From Lutimaribacter salitolerans (lineage in GTDB: Bacteria > Pseudomonadota > Alphaproteobacteria > Rhodobacterales > Rhodobacteraceae): 64,000 nucleotides of DNA. Below, one piece after another: positions 7,997-16,535 of this stretch. The notes beneath the pieces are model-generated. The model ran no database searches. It was not told the DNA's origin and worked only from the letters and a program-made list of their open reading frames with translations. The position numbers and the translations under genes are program-made. Location of the stretch: positions 62,001-126,000 of the forward strand of contig NZ_JBHUDD010000059.1 in NCBI RefSeq assembly GCF_042677865.1, given 5' to 3'. The stretch's first letter is position 1. Each line of letters opens with the position of its first letter.

Positions 7997-9690
7997 CCGT
8001 CGGGATCGTCATGCTGGTGCATACCGCGCTGGGCCGGGCCGAGCAGGTGGCGCGGCACTGGCACGCGGCGGGATGTCCCGTGGTGATACACGCCGACAGG
8101 ATCGTGACACGCAAAACCTATGACGCCTTCGTGCGCTCGCTGTCTGATCTGCCCAATGTGCGGTTTTCGCGCCGCCACCGCTGTGAATGGGGCACATGGG
8201 GGATCGTGGCGGCATCGCAAAGCGCGTCCGAGATGATGCTGGCCGAGTTTCCGCAGGTGCGGCATGTCTATCTGGCGTCGGGATCGTGCCTGCCGCTGCG
8301 CCCGGTGCAAGAGCTGATTGATTACCTGGCCGCCCGCCCGCGCACCGATTTCGTCGAAAGCGCGACCACCGCCGACGTGCCCTGGACCGTCGGGGGGCTG
8401 GATCAGGAGCGGTTCACCCTGCGTTTTCCGTTCAGCTGGAAACGCAACCGGATGCTGTTTGACACCTATGTCAGACTGCAACGCCGCCTGCGCCTGCATC
8501 GCGCCATCCCCAAGGGCATCGTGCCGCATATGGGCAGCCAATGGTGGTGCCTGACCCGCCAGACGCTGAGCGCGATCCTGCAAGACCCCGAGCGTGAGGT
8601 CTATGACGCCTATTTCCGCCGCGTCTGGATTCCGGATGAATCCTATTTCCAGACGCTGTCGCGGCTGTATTCCACCAATATCGAAAGCCGGTCGCTGACC
8701 CTGTCCAAGTTCGATTTCCAGGGCAAGCCGCACATATTCTACGACGATCACCTGCAACTGCTGCGCCGGTCCGACTGCTTTGTCGCGCGCAAGATCTGGC
8801 CCCATGCCGACCGGCTGTACGAGGCGTTTCTGACCGATCCGGCAGGCGCGATGAAACGGACCGAGCCGAACCCCGGCAAGATCGACCGGATTTTCGCCAA
8901 GGCCGTGGAAAAGCGGACGCGCGGGCGGCCCGGCCTGTACATGCACAGCCGCTTTCCCAACCATGGCTGGGAAAACGGAGTGACCAGCGGACGCTATTCG
9001 GTGTTTTGCGGGTTCTCCGACCTGTTCGAGGATTTCGAGCCCTGGCTGAACAAGGCCACCGGCGCCCGCGTGCATGGCCATCTGTATGCGCCGGAACGGG
9101 TGGAATATGCGCAGAACCAGACGTTGATGAACGGGGCGCTTTCGGACAATGCCGCGCTGCGCGACTACAATCCGCAGGCGTTTCTGACCAACCTGATCTG
9201 GAACACCCGTGGCGAACGGCAGTGCTTTCAGTTCGGGCCGGGCGATACGCAGGACATCAACTGGTTCATCGCGCGCGATCCGAATGCGCAGATATCGGTC
9301 GTGTCGGGGGCTTGGGCGGTGCCGCTGTTCAAATCCAACCGGAACTTTGCCGACATCCGCAAGGAGGCCGCGAACCTGCAACGCATCGAAAGCGCCTTTC
9401 TGGACGTGCTGCGTGCGCCGCATTCCAAGGCGCGCATCCGAATCTGGACCATGGCCGAGTTCATCGAGGCCCCGATGGAGCCGTTGCAGACCATCATCGA
9501 CGAGATCGGCAACAAATCCCTGCGCCGTCTGGCCGAGGTGCCGAAGATGGCCGATCTGGCCGGGTTCGGCCAGTTCCTGCAAAACCTCAAGAATCAGGGC
9601 ATGCACCCCTATCTGATGGGCGATTTTCCGGTTGCGCGCGATCTTGGCCCGCAGAAAAGCCGCCCGCGCAAACCCTATCTGGTCAAGTAA
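7993..9690 (+). CDS. Core-2/I-branching-type glycosyltransferase with long C-terminal domain
   Basis: 565 residues in two parts. Residues 1-270 resemble bacterial core-2/I-branching enzymes: IVMLVHTALGRAEQVARHW, LASGSCLPLRP, GSQWWCLTR and IPDESYFQTL. The remaining 290 residues form a domain of unknown function that I recall from Rhodobacterales homologues; it contains PGLYMHSRFPNHGWENG and PQAFLTNLIWNTRGERQ. The ATG at 7993 overlaps the upstream stop. The N-terminal family transfers N-acetylglucosamine in beta-1,6 branches in eukaryotes or xylose in some relatives, so a branching sugar transfer is a reasonable but untested guess. Confidence 0.72.
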   Translation: MTVGIVMLVHTALGRAEQVARHWHAAGCPVVIHADRIVTRKTYDAFVRSLSDLPNVRFSRRHRCEWGTWGIVAASQSASEMMLAEFPQVRHVYLASGSCLPLRPVQELIDYLAARPRTDFVESATTADVPWTVGGLDQERFTLRFPFSWKRNRMLFDTYVRLQRRLRLHRAIPKGIVPHMGSQWWCLTRQTLSAILQDPEREVYDAYFRRVWIPDESYFQTLSRLYSTNIESRSLTLSKFDFQGKPHIFYDDHLQLLRRSDCFVARKIWPHADRLYEAFLTDPAGAMKRTEPNPGKIDRIFAKAVEKRTRGRPGLYMHSRFPNHGWENGVTSGRYSVFCGFSDLFEDFEPWLNKATGARVHGHLYAPERVEYAQNQTLMNGALSDNAALRDYNPQAFLTNLIWNTRGERQCFQFGPGDTQDINWFIARDPNAQISVVSGAWAVPLFKSNRNFADIRKEAANLQRIESAFLDVLRAPHSKARIRIWTMAEFIEAPMEPLQTIIDEIGNKSLRRLAEVPKMADLAGFGQFLQNLKNQGMHPYLMGDFPVARDLGPQKSRPRKPYLVK

Positions 9691-9693
9691 CCC

Positions 9694-11121
9694 ATGCCGC
9701 AGCCCTTTGATTACTTTGTCGTTTTCGCGGAAATGCGGACAGGATCGAATTTTCTGGAAACCAACCTGAACGCCTATGACGGCGTCACTTGCCATGGCGA
9801 GGCGTTCAACCCGCATTTCATCGGCTATCCCAACAGCACCGAGATTCTGGGCGTGACCCAGGCCATGCGCGATGCCGATCCGCTGCGGCTGATCACCACG
9901 ATCCGCGATCAGACCGAGGGGCTGGGCGGGTTTCGATATTTCCACGATCACGACGCGCGTGTGCTGGATGCGATGCTGGGCGATCCGCGCTGCGCCAAGA
10001 TCGTGCTGACGCGCAACCCCGCCGAAAGCTATGTGAGCTGGAAGATCGCGCAGGCCACCGGCCAGTGGAAACTGACAGACGGTCGCCGCCGCAAGGACAG
10101 CCGTGTGACGTTCGACCGGGACGAGTTCGAGGCGCATCTGACCGCCTTGCAGACGTTTCAGGTTTCACTGATGAACGCGCTGCAAGTGACCGGGCAGACG
10201 GCGTTCTATCTGGATTACGAGGATTTGCAGAGCGTCGAGGTGATGAACGGTCTTGCCCGCTGGCTGGGTGTGTCGGCGCAACTGGACGGACTGGACAAAA
10301 GCTTGAAAAAGCAGAACCCCGAGGCGATGGCCGACAAGGTCACGAATTTTGACGCGATGGCGCAGGCGCTGGCGCGGCTGGATCGGTTCAACCTGTCGCG
10401 CACCCCGAATTTCGAACCGCGCCGCGGGGCGCAGGTGCCCAGTTTCGTGGCCACCTCGCGTGTGCCGCTGCTTTATATGCCGGTGAGATCCGGGCCCGAG
10501 GCGCAGGTGATGGACTGGCTGGCCGCGCTGGAGGGTGCGGGCGTGGACGGGCCGGAGACGAAGTTCACCCAGAAAACCCTGCGCCAGTGGAAGCGCGCGC
10601 ACCCGGGCCATCGGTCGTTTACCGTGCTGCGCCATCCGGTGGCGCGCGCGCATGATGCGTTCTGCCGCCGCATACTGGCGACAGGGCCGGGCAGCTATGC
10701 CGATATCCGCAAGACCCTGCGCAAGGCGTACAAACTGCCGATTCCGGGGCAGGGTCCAAGCGGCGAGTATGACCGCCGCGTCCATCGCAACGCTTTCCTG
10801 GCGTTTCTGGAATTTCTCAAGAAGAACCTGAACGGTCAGACCGGCATTCGTGTTGACGCCGCATGGGCCAGTCAGGCCAGCGTGGTCGAAGGCTTTGCCA
10901 ATTTCGCCCTGCCAGACCTGATCCTGCGGGAGGAGGAGATGGCCTTGGCGCTGCCCGCTTTGGCAACGCGACTGGGTGGCGCCAGTGTGCCCGACATGGC
11001 CGGCGCGGCAGATGACCTGCCCTTCGATCTGGCCGAAATCTATGACGCCGAGATCGAGGATCTGGCAGCGCAGGTCTATCAGCGCGATTACGTCACCTTC
11101 GGGTTCGATCGCTGGGGCTGA
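9694..11121 (+). CDS. PAPS-dependent sulfotransferase, two-lobed
   Basis: 475 residues. The N-terminal lobe has the 5'-phosphosulfate loop RTGSNFLETNL (residues 15-25) and the 3'-phosphate motif IVLTRNPAESYVSW (103-116), as in Stf0/NodH-like carbohydrate sulfotransferases. A second lobe from about residue 255 repeats the layout in degenerate form: PVRSGPEAQVMDWL (263-276) and FTVLRHPVARAHDAF (309-323). The enzyme would transfer sulfate from PAPS to the glycan and release PAP, the CysQ substrate encoded at the head of the same gene set. It begins four bases after the upstream gene and ends the operon; the next gene is convergent. Confidence 0.75.
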   Translation: MPQPFDYFVVFAEMRTGSNFLETNLNAYDGVTCHGEAFNPHFIGYPNSTEILGVTQAMRDADPLRLITTIRDQTEGLGGFRYFHDHDARVLDAMLGDPRCAKIVLTRNPAESYVSWKIAQATGQWKLTDGRRRKDSRVTFDRDEFEAHLTALQTFQVSLMNALQVTGQTAFYLDYEDLQSVEVMNGLARWLGVSAQLDGLDKSLKKQNPEAMADKVTNFDAMAQALARLDRFNLSRTPNFEPRRGAQVPSFVATSRVPLLYMPVRSGPEAQVMDWLAALEGAGVDGPETKFTQKTLRQWKRAHPGHRSFTVLRHPVARAHDAFCRRILATGPGSYADIRKTLRKAYKLPIPGQGPSGEYDRRVHRNAFLAFLEFLKKNLNGQTGIRVDAAWASQASVVEGFANFALPDLILREEEMALALPALATRLGGASVPDMAGAADDLPFDLAEIYDAEIEDLAAQVYQRDYVTFGFDRWG

Positions 11122-11127
11122 CGGGGC

Positions 11128-11592
11128 TTAAGCTGCCTGAACGCTCTGACCTTCCGTCAGGATTGTATAGAGCGTTTGCGGATCGGTGTTGGCCCGCAGC
11201 TTCTTGCAGATCGACGCCTCGCGCAGGGTGCGCGACACCAGCGCCAGCGCCTTGAGGTGTTCGACCCCGGCATCCTCGGGGGCGAACAGGCCAAAGACGA
11301 TATCGACCGGCTGACGGTCGACGGCGTCAAAGTTGACGGGCTTTTCAAGCAGGATGAACACGCCCCGAACCTCGTCAATATCGCCAAGGCGGGCATGCGG
11401 CAGCGCCACACCATGCCCCACGCCGGTGGGGCCAAGCGTCTCACGTTCCATCAACGCCTCGACCGCGCGGGTGGGGTCAACGTGATGGACGCTGGCCGCC
11501 AGATCGCCCAGATCATGCAACAGACGCTTCTTGCTGGAGGTCGAGGAAATGACCTTGACCGCCTCGGGGCGCAGGATGGAGGAGATTTGCAT
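11128..11592 (-). CDS. ptsN: PTS IIA-like nitrogen-regulatory protein PtsN (EIIA-Ntr)
   Basis: 154 residues of the PTS EIIA type 2 fold. The phosphoacceptor histidine is His66 in GVALPHARL. It receives phosphate from NPr and works as a signalling protein linking nitrogen and carbon status to potassium transport and stress responses. It follows the hibernation factor gene in the same direction, an order conserved in alphaproteobacteria. Its stop is six bases from the stop of the convergent sulfotransferase gene. A palindromic hairpin lies in the gap before it. Confidence 0.93.
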   Translation of the reverse strand: MQISSILRPEAVKVISSTSSKKRLLHDLGDLAASVHHVDPTRAVEALMERETLGPTGVGHGVALPHARLGDIDEVRGVFILLEKPVNFDAVDRQPVDIVFGLFAPEDAGVEHLKALALVSRTLREASICKKLRANTDPQTLYTILTEGQSVQAA

Positions 11593-11614
11593 GCTTGTCC
11601 TGTCATTGGCGCGG

Positions 11615-11632
11615 GGCCGGTTTAAACCGGCC
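11615..11632 (-). repeat. 18-base perfect palindrome between hpf and ptsN
   Basis: GGCCGGTTTAAACCGGCC at 11615-11632 is fully self-complementary. It lies in the 51-base gap between hpf and ptsN. In the minus-strand transcript it would form a six-pair G/C stem closing a UUUAAA loop. No T-run follows, so a processing or attenuation hairpin that lowers ptsN relative to hpf is more likely than full termination. Confidence 0.5.
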
Positions 11633-11643
11633 GCCGCTTGTAA

Positions 11644-12210
11644 TCAATTCGGATCGATCCAGCCGATGTTTCCGTCTTCGCGGCGGTAAACCACGTTCAA
11701 CCCGTTCTTGCCTTCTTTGCGGAACACCAGAACAGGTGCTCCGGCGATCTCCATCTGCATCACGGCCTCGCCAACGGACAGCGAGGGGATGCGCGTTTCC
11801 ATCTCGGCGATGATGATCGGCTGGAGCGTGTCCGGCTCTGATTCCACATCGTCCTTGTCAGGCGCGAGGATATACGAGGACGCTCCCATAAGTTCAACCG
11901 GTTCGGACCGATCGCGGTGATGATCCTTCAACCGGCGCTTGTAGCGGCGCAGTTGCTTGTCCATCTTTTCGGCGCATCCATCGAAAGCCGCATAAATTTC
12001 GGTCGCATTGGCCTTGGCCTGCGCGGTCAACCCGGTCGACAGATGCACCGTGGCTTCGCATACGAATTCGTGGCCGGATTTTGAGAACACCACATTCGCA
12101 TCGGTGGGGCGACCCGCGTATTTCTCCAGCATTTCGCCCATTTCGGTCTTCACATGGGTCTGAAGGGCGTCGCCAATGTCAATATGCTTGCCTGTGATCT
12201 GATAGAGCAT
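11644..12210 (-). CDS. hpf: Ribosome hibernation promoting factor, long form
   Basis: 188 residues. The N-terminal S30AE/YfiA domain covers roughly residues 1-105 (YQITGKHIDIGDALQTHV, then the basic QLRRYKRRLKDHH). The C-terminal dimerisation domain spans about 125-185 (IIAEMETRIPSLSVGEAVMQM through REDGNIGWIDPN). It joins two 70S ribosomes into inactive 100S dimers in slow growth. The second of two adjacent ATGs (12210) is preferred: it is five bases from AGGAG (12216-12220), while the first is only two away. It lies between lptB and ptsN, a conserved order. Confidence 0.93.
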   Translation of the reverse strand: MLYQITGKHIDIGDALQTHVKTEMGEMLEKYAGRPTDANVVFSKSGHEFVCEATVHLSTGLTAQAKANATEIYAAFDGCAEKMDKQLRRYKRRLKDHHRDRSEPVELMGASSYILAPDKDDVESEPDTLQPIIIAEMETRIPSLSVGEAVMQMEIAGAPVLVFRKEGKNGLNVVYRREDGNIGWIDPN

Positions 12211-12431
12211 CATGTCTCCTTTGCATGACAAATCGGGGGTTATCCGGCGGCGAAGCGCGCCGGTTTATTGTGCCCGAATGCGGAAAACAGACATTTCAGG
12301 GGATAGTGCCGGACCGCTGCCTGAAACACAGGCCAAACGCGGATACGGTGCGGAACCCAGGAATGTCATCCCATCATTTGAGGCGAGTCGGACCGCTTCT
12401 GTCAATCGAAACCGGCGAAACAGTTTGAATG

Positions 12432-12448
12432 CGCGCCACTCCGGCGCG
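12432..12448 (-). terminator. Weak hairpin after lptB
   Basis: CGCGCC at 12432-12437 pairs with GGCGCG at 12443-12448 around a five-base loop, directly after the lptB stop on the minus strand. The following bases (CATTCAAACTG) are not a T-run. It may partly separate lptCAB from hpf, which has its own upstream gap of about 235 bases where nothing else was recognised. Confidence 0.35.
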
Positions 12449-13207
12449 TCAGGACATGCGGAAATTGTCGCCCAGATAGACGCGGCGCACGTTGTCATTG
12501 CGCACCACGTCGGCGGGTGTGCCGGTCATCAGAACCTTGCCATCGTGCAGAATATAGGCGCGATCCACGATTTCCAGCGTCTCGCGCACGTTGTGATCGG
12601 TGATCAGCACGCCGATGCCACGTTTTTTCAGGTCGGCGACAAGATGCCGGATGTCGCCCACGCTGATTGGATCGACCCCGGCAAAGGGTTCATCCAGCAG
12701 CAGGTATTTGGGGTCGGCGGCCAGACAGCGGGCGATTTCCACGCGGCGGCGTTCACCGCCCGACAGGGCCAGCGCGGGCGCGCGGCGCAGGTGTTCGATG
12801 GAAAACTCGCTTAGCAATTCCTCCAGCCGTTCCCGGCGTTTGTGCCGGTCGTCCACGGCGATATCCAGCACGGCGGCGATGTTGTCCTCGACGTTGAGAC
12901 CGCGAAAGATCGACATTTCCTGCGGCAGATAGCCGATGCCAAGCTGCGCGCGGCGGTACATCGGCAGGTTCGTCACCTCGCGCCCGTCCAGCATGACATG
13001 CCCGGCTTCGGCGTTCACCAGACCGGCGATCATGTAGAATGTCGTGGATTTGCCACAGCCGTTGGGGCCCAGCAGCGCGACAACCTCGCCCCGGTTCAGC
13101 TCCATGCTGAAATCGCGGATCACCGTGCGCTTGCGATAGCTTTTGCGCAGGTTCATCACGCGCAGGCCAAGATCGCCCTGTGTGACGGTCAGTTCGGGGC
13201 GGGCCAT
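12449..13207 (-). CDS. lptB: LPS export ABC transporter ATP-binding protein LptB
   Basis: 252 residues with a complete ABC ATPase set: Walker A GPNGCGKST, Q-loop YLPQEMSIFRG, signature LSGGERRRVEIAR, Walker B YLLLDEPFAGVDP and switch histidine ITDHNVRETL. The PQEMSIFRGLNVEDNI stretch is typical of LptB. It powers extraction of LPS from the inner membrane with LptF/LptG, which are not in this window, and hands it to LptC and LptA. It lies four bases after lptA in an lptC-lptA-lptB operon. Confidence 0.95.
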   Translation of the reverse strand: MARPELTVTQGDLGLRVMNLRKSYRKRTVIRDFSMELNRGEVVALLGPNGCGKSTTFYMIAGLVNAEAGHVMLDGREVTNLPMYRRAQLGIGYLPQEMSIFRGLNVEDNIAAVLDIAVDDRHKRRERLEELLSEFSIEHLRRAPALALSGGERRRVEIARCLAADPKYLLLDEPFAGVDPISVGDIRHLVADLKKRGIGVLITDHNVRETLEIVDRAYILHDGKVLMTGTPADVVRNDNVRRVYLGDNFRMS

Positions 13208-13211
13208 GGCG

Positions 13212-13700
13212 TCAGTTCCGCGATTGCAGAACGGTTTTCACCCGGCCCTGCATCTGTGCCGACCCGGTTTTCAGATCCACGGTCATGCTGTCCGAGGTCA
13301 GCGCGTTGTTGCCCTGTGTCAGCAGCACATCACCCGACATCACCACCGTGCCGGCGTCGATGTCATAATCGGCGCGCTCGGCCTCGGCGGCATCGGGGCC
13401 GGTCACAAGGGTGACACCGCCCGACGCCTCAAGCCGCTGGATGCGGCTTTGGTCAGCGGCGTAGACGACCAGCACGCGGTCGGCCGCAAGACGCATCTCT
13501 CCCTGGCCGATCACCACGTTGCCGGAAAAAATCGCGGTGCCGTTCTCCTGATCGACCGACAGGTTGTCGGCGCTGACCTCGACCGGTTGGCTGGTGTCCT
13601 GCTGGATGCCGCCAAGCGCGATGCTGGTGCCTTGGGCAAACCCGCCCAACGGAAGCAGGATCAGCCCGAAGGTCAGAATGAATGAGGGAATGACTGACAC
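13212..13700 (-). CDS. lptA: LPS transport periplasmic protein LptA
   Basis: 162 residues. Residues 1-22 look like a signal peptide (FILTFGLILLPLGGFAQG). The remainder is the OstA-like beta-jellyroll: PVEVSADNLSVDQENGTAIFSGNVVIGQGEMRL is cut across the family motif (S-A-D, F-x-G-N-V). The protein bridges the periplasm and passes LPS from LptC to LptD. The start is GTG at 13700, with AGGAG a few bases upstream. It lies between lptC and lptB with gaps below ten bases. Confidence 0.9.
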   Translation of the reverse strand: MSVIPSFILTFGLILLPLGGFAQGTSIALGGIQQDTSQPVEVSADNLSVDQENGTAIFSGNVVIGQGEMRLAADRVLVVYAADQSRIQRLEASGGVTLVTGPDAAEAERADYDIDAGTVVMSGDVLLTQGNNALTSDSMTVDLKTGSAQMQGRVKTVLQSRN

Positions 13701-13709
13701 GGGAACTCC

Positions 13710-14315
13710 TTAGTTTGACGGATCGTATAGCAGCTTGACACCGTCGGTGAAAAGCAATTGGGCGTTCCCGGTTGCAGAATCGCTTTTAAGTTGCATGCGC
13801 CCGGCGGAAAACGTGCCCGGCGGCCCCTGGGCCTGCACCGGCCCCTTTGTGTTGGCATCAAGTTCGGTCAGGGCGGCGTCCAGTTCGTCGGTCGTGACGC
13901 GATACCCCGCCGAGCTGGTGATGACCGCCCCGCCGATCAGCTGTGCGCGCTGGCTTTGCATGTCGACGATGCCCCGGTCGGCCCGGAATTCGATCAGATC
14001 TCCATCCGGCAGGGTAATCTTGGCTGACAGGTCGTCTGACAGCAGGCGTTTGGCGTTCTGGGCGTCGGGCTGTGCCGAAGTGGCGGTAAAGGTGATCATG
14101 TCTCCGCGCGGCGTGGCGCCAGCGAAATTCGGTGCGGTGATGCGTTGGTCGCGCAGGCGTTCCTCGATCTCGCCCTCGGTAAAGGGGATCGATCCGGTCG
14201 GGTCGATGTTGCGCGACAGGAGGAACAGCGTCGACAGGATCCCCAGCGCCGCCAGTGGCAGTGCGATGCGCAGCCAAGCGATGATGCGGGGGTAATATCT
14301 GTCTCGGCGGCTCAT
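13710..14315 (-). CDS. lptC: LPS export protein LptC
   Basis: 201 residues. A single N-terminal membrane anchor (about residues 10-32, AWLRIALPLAALGILSTLFL) precedes a periplasmic LptC domain with the recurring beta-strand pattern (LPDGDLIEFRADRGIVDM, AGYRVTTDELDAAL). The start is the ATG at 14315 (MSRRDRYYPRI); a longer frame upstream belongs to the shadow of rnd. It docks LPS from LptB2FG to LptA. It begins ten bases after the rnd stop, so rnd and lptCAB may be cotranscribed. Confidence 0.88.
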   Translation of the reverse strand: MSRRDRYYPRIIAWLRIALPLAALGILSTLFLLSRNIDPTGSIPFTEGEIEERLRDQRITAPNFAGATPRGDMITFTATSAQPDAQNAKRLLSDDLSAKITLPDGDLIEFRADRGIVDMQSQRAQLIGGAVITSSAGYRVTTDELDAALTELDANTKGPVQAQGPPGTFSAGRMQLKSDSATGNAQLLFTDGVKLLYDPSN

Positions 14316-14325
14316 TCTTGCGGGA

Positions 14326-14937
14326 TCAATGCGCGAAGATGTCGATCTCGGGCCAGCCCGCAAGGTCAAGCCGCGCGCGCATCGGCAGGAAATCAAAGCA
14401 GGCCTGCGCCATTTCCGTGCGACCTTCGCGCGCCAGCATGCGGTCCAGTTCGGTGCGCAGCCGGTGCAGGTACAGCACGTCGGATGCGGCATAGGTCAGT
14501 TGCGCCTCGCTCAGGTCCAGCGCGCCCCAGTCGCTGGATTGCTGCTGTTTCGAGATGTCGATGCCCAGCAATTCCTGCAGCAGGTATTTCAGCCCGTGCC
14601 GGTCGGTGTAGGTGCGCACCAGCTTGCTCGCGATCTTGGTGCAATAGACCGGCGCGGTCAGCGCGCCAAAGGCGTTGTAGAGCGCGGCAATGTCGAAACG
14701 GCCAAAGTGGAACAGCTTCAGCACATCGGGGTCTTCCAGCATGGCGCACAGGTTGGGCGCCTCGGTCTGGCCCTTTTCGATCTGCACCAGATGCGCATGC
14801 CCATCCCCGCCCGAAAGCTGCACGACGCACAGCCGGTCACGATGCGGGTTCAGGCCCATCGTCTCGCAATCAATGGCCACGATCGCGCCAAGGTCCAGCC
14901 CGTCGGGAAGGTCGTTTAGATACAGGTGGTTTGTCAT
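14326..14937 (-). CDS. rnd: Ribonuclease D-like 3'-5' exonuclease
   Basis: 203 residues, comprising only the DEDD exonuclease domain with no HRDC domains, the short form common in alphaproteobacteria. DEDD residues are visible in AIDCETMGLNP (D23, E25), HFGRFDIAAL and TYAASDVLYLH (YxxxD). It trims RNA 3' ends, classically tRNA precursors. The start is the ATG at 14937 (MTNHLYLNDL); an in-frame upstream extension is open but shows no conservation features. It is immediately upstream of lptC. Confidence 0.87.
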   Translation of the reverse strand: MTNHLYLNDLPDGLDLGAIVAIDCETMGLNPHRDRLCVVQLSGGDGHAHLVQIEKGQTEAPNLCAMLEDPDVLKLFHFGRFDIAALYNAFGALTAPVYCTKIASKLVRTYTDRHGLKYLLQELLGIDISKQQQSSDWGALDLSEAQLTYAASDVLYLHRLRTELDRMLAREGRTEMAQACFDFLPMRARLDLAGWPEIDIFAH

Positions 14938-15422
14938 GCCGGGCCCTTGTGTCTGAGGACAGCCGGGGCAGCTGCGCCAAGGCCCCGGACGGATGCCGGA
15001 GTTATCCGACCTGATCGACACGGGTGCAAGGGGATTGTCCTGTCTGCCCGGGTCACAGGTCTTGCCATCGGCGCAAACGCACCTGTCCGGTCTGCAGGCC
15101 ATGGCTGTTTTCAGTCCGGTAGCCTGATGCAGGCACAACGTCGGTCGCATCGCGGAGATGCCCCCAAGCCCGCTCTGCGGCGTCTGGTTTCTGGCCGATC
15201 ACGCGCTGCACCCTCGCGCGGATGTGGTTGTCGCGCATGGCATCCGCTGCGATCTTGTCGATCAATCTGTTGTTTCTGAGGAAAACGATACGCTGGCGTT
15301 TTGGTGGAGTAGACGGACCAGGCGATGTGTGGATGACCAAACTGGCGGCGCGCAACAAGGGCGTGGCGGCAATGTCCGCCCTGTGCCACTTGCGTTACCC
15401 TGTTGCGGCGCGAACATGCGGT
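14938..15422. other. 485-base gap without a confident gene
   Basis: This lies between the start of rnd and the 3' end of the LacI-type regulator gene. It must contain the rnd/lpt promoter. A minus-strand frame (15053-15358, 101 codons) has a protein-like core, RLIDKIAADAMRDNHIRARV, but no good ribosome binding site and no family I recognise. It may be a gene remnant. No tRNA, repeat or clear terminator was seen. Confidence 0.5.
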
Positions 15423-16439
15423 TCAGCTTGTGCCGCCTTCGATCAGGCTGAATCCGACATCCATAAGGCGCTTGGTGTCTCGTCCTGCGATCCGCATCAG
15501 AATGTTGTCTGCCGCCGTCTCGCCGATGCGCGTGCGATGGGATGCGGTGGTCGTCAGCGGCACGGGCAGGCTCTGGCCAAGCTCCAGACCGTTGAATCCC
15601 GCGATGGCCAGATCCTCTGGCAGCCGTATGGCATTGGCCATGCAGTGAAACACCCCGCCCACGGCCATGTCGTCATTCGAGAAATAGACCAGATCAGGCC
15701 GGATTTCGGCATGGTCCAGCAGCTGCGCCAGACCCCGCCGGCCCTGGGCGACGGACGAGGGGTCGGGCAGGGTGACGCAGGCGGTCAGCGCAAGCCCGGC
15801 CTCGTCCAGACCGGCCCGAAACCCGTCAAGCCGCGCGGCGGCACGGTGATCGCGGGTCAGGTCATGGCCGATGTAGGCGCAGCGCCGATAGCCGCGCGCC
15901 ACAAGATGCCGGGCCATGGCCAGCCCCGCCCCCCGATGCGACATGCCCACCGCCATGTCGACCGGATCGGTGTCGATATCCATGATCTCGACCACGGGCA
16001 GATCGACGCCCCGCAGCAGGCTGCGGCTTGTGTCGGTCGTGCCGCTTGGCGCGATCACCAGACCGGCGGGCCGCCAGGCCAGAAGATTGCGGATCAGGTT
16101 TTCCTCGCGGTCCGGATCGTAGTTGGAAATGCCCAGAACCGGGTGAAAGCCCGCGTGCTCCAGCCTGTCTTCCAGCCCTTTCAGGACATCGGGGAACACG
16201 ATGTTGGACAGCGACGGCAGGATCACGGCCACCTGATTCGACGGCCCGCCCGCCAAAGCGCCCGCCAGCCGGTTGCGCAGATAGCCCAGCGAGGCGGCTG
16301 CCTTCTCGACCTTGGTGACGGTGTCGCGGGTGACAACGGTGCTGCCGCGCAGGGCGCGCGCGGCGGTGGTCTCGCTGACCCCGGCGCGGGCGGCGACCTG
16401 GGCCAGGGTGGGTTTTGCGGTGCGGTTTGTCGGTGCCAC
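15423..16439 (-). CDS. LacI-family transcriptional regulator of the tetronate operon
   Basis: 338 residues. The N-terminal helix-turn-helix and hinge are clear: TLAQVAARAGVSETTAARAL then SLGYLRNRLAGAL. A periplasmic-binding-like sensor domain follows, with FPDVLKGLEDRL, YSNDDMAVGG-like YFSNDDMAVGG and the C-terminal GETAADNILMRI. I chose the GTG at 16439 (VAPTNRTAKPTLAQ); the frame is open to 16550 but the extension runs into the operator. It is divergent from denD, with a perfect palindrome between them, so it very probably represses the erythronate/threonate operon and itself. The inducer is likely the tetronate or a pathway intermediate. Confidence 0.88.
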   Translation of the reverse strand: MAPTNRTAKPTLAQVAARAGVSETTAARALRGSTVVTRDTVTKVEKAAASLGYLRNRLAGALAGGPSNQVAVILPSLSNIVFPDVLKGLEDRLEHAGFHPVLGISNYDPDREENLIRNLLAWRPAGLVIAPSGTTDTSRSLLRGVDLPVVEIMDIDTDPVDMAVGMSHRGAGLAMARHLVARGYRRCAYIGHDLTRDHRAAARLDGFRAGLDEAGLALTACVTLPDPSSVAQGRRGLAQLLDHAEIRPDLVYFSNDDMAVGGVFHCMANAIRLPEDLAIAGFNGLELGQSLPVPLTTTASHRTRIGETAADNILMRIAGRDTKRLMDVGFSLIEGGTS

Positions 16440-16535
16440 GAAGCAGTCTGTCCTGAAAGCGCCCCGGACCTGATCGACAGGACACGGCGCGCATTTGGGT
16501 TGGTTTCTTGATTCTGCGCAGATGATGCCATCGAT

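Noticed and set aside
15222..16511. A long plus-strand frame over the LacI-type regulator
   Set aside because: The opposite strand gives a full LacI protein with HTH and sensor domain; the plus translation has no recognisable features.
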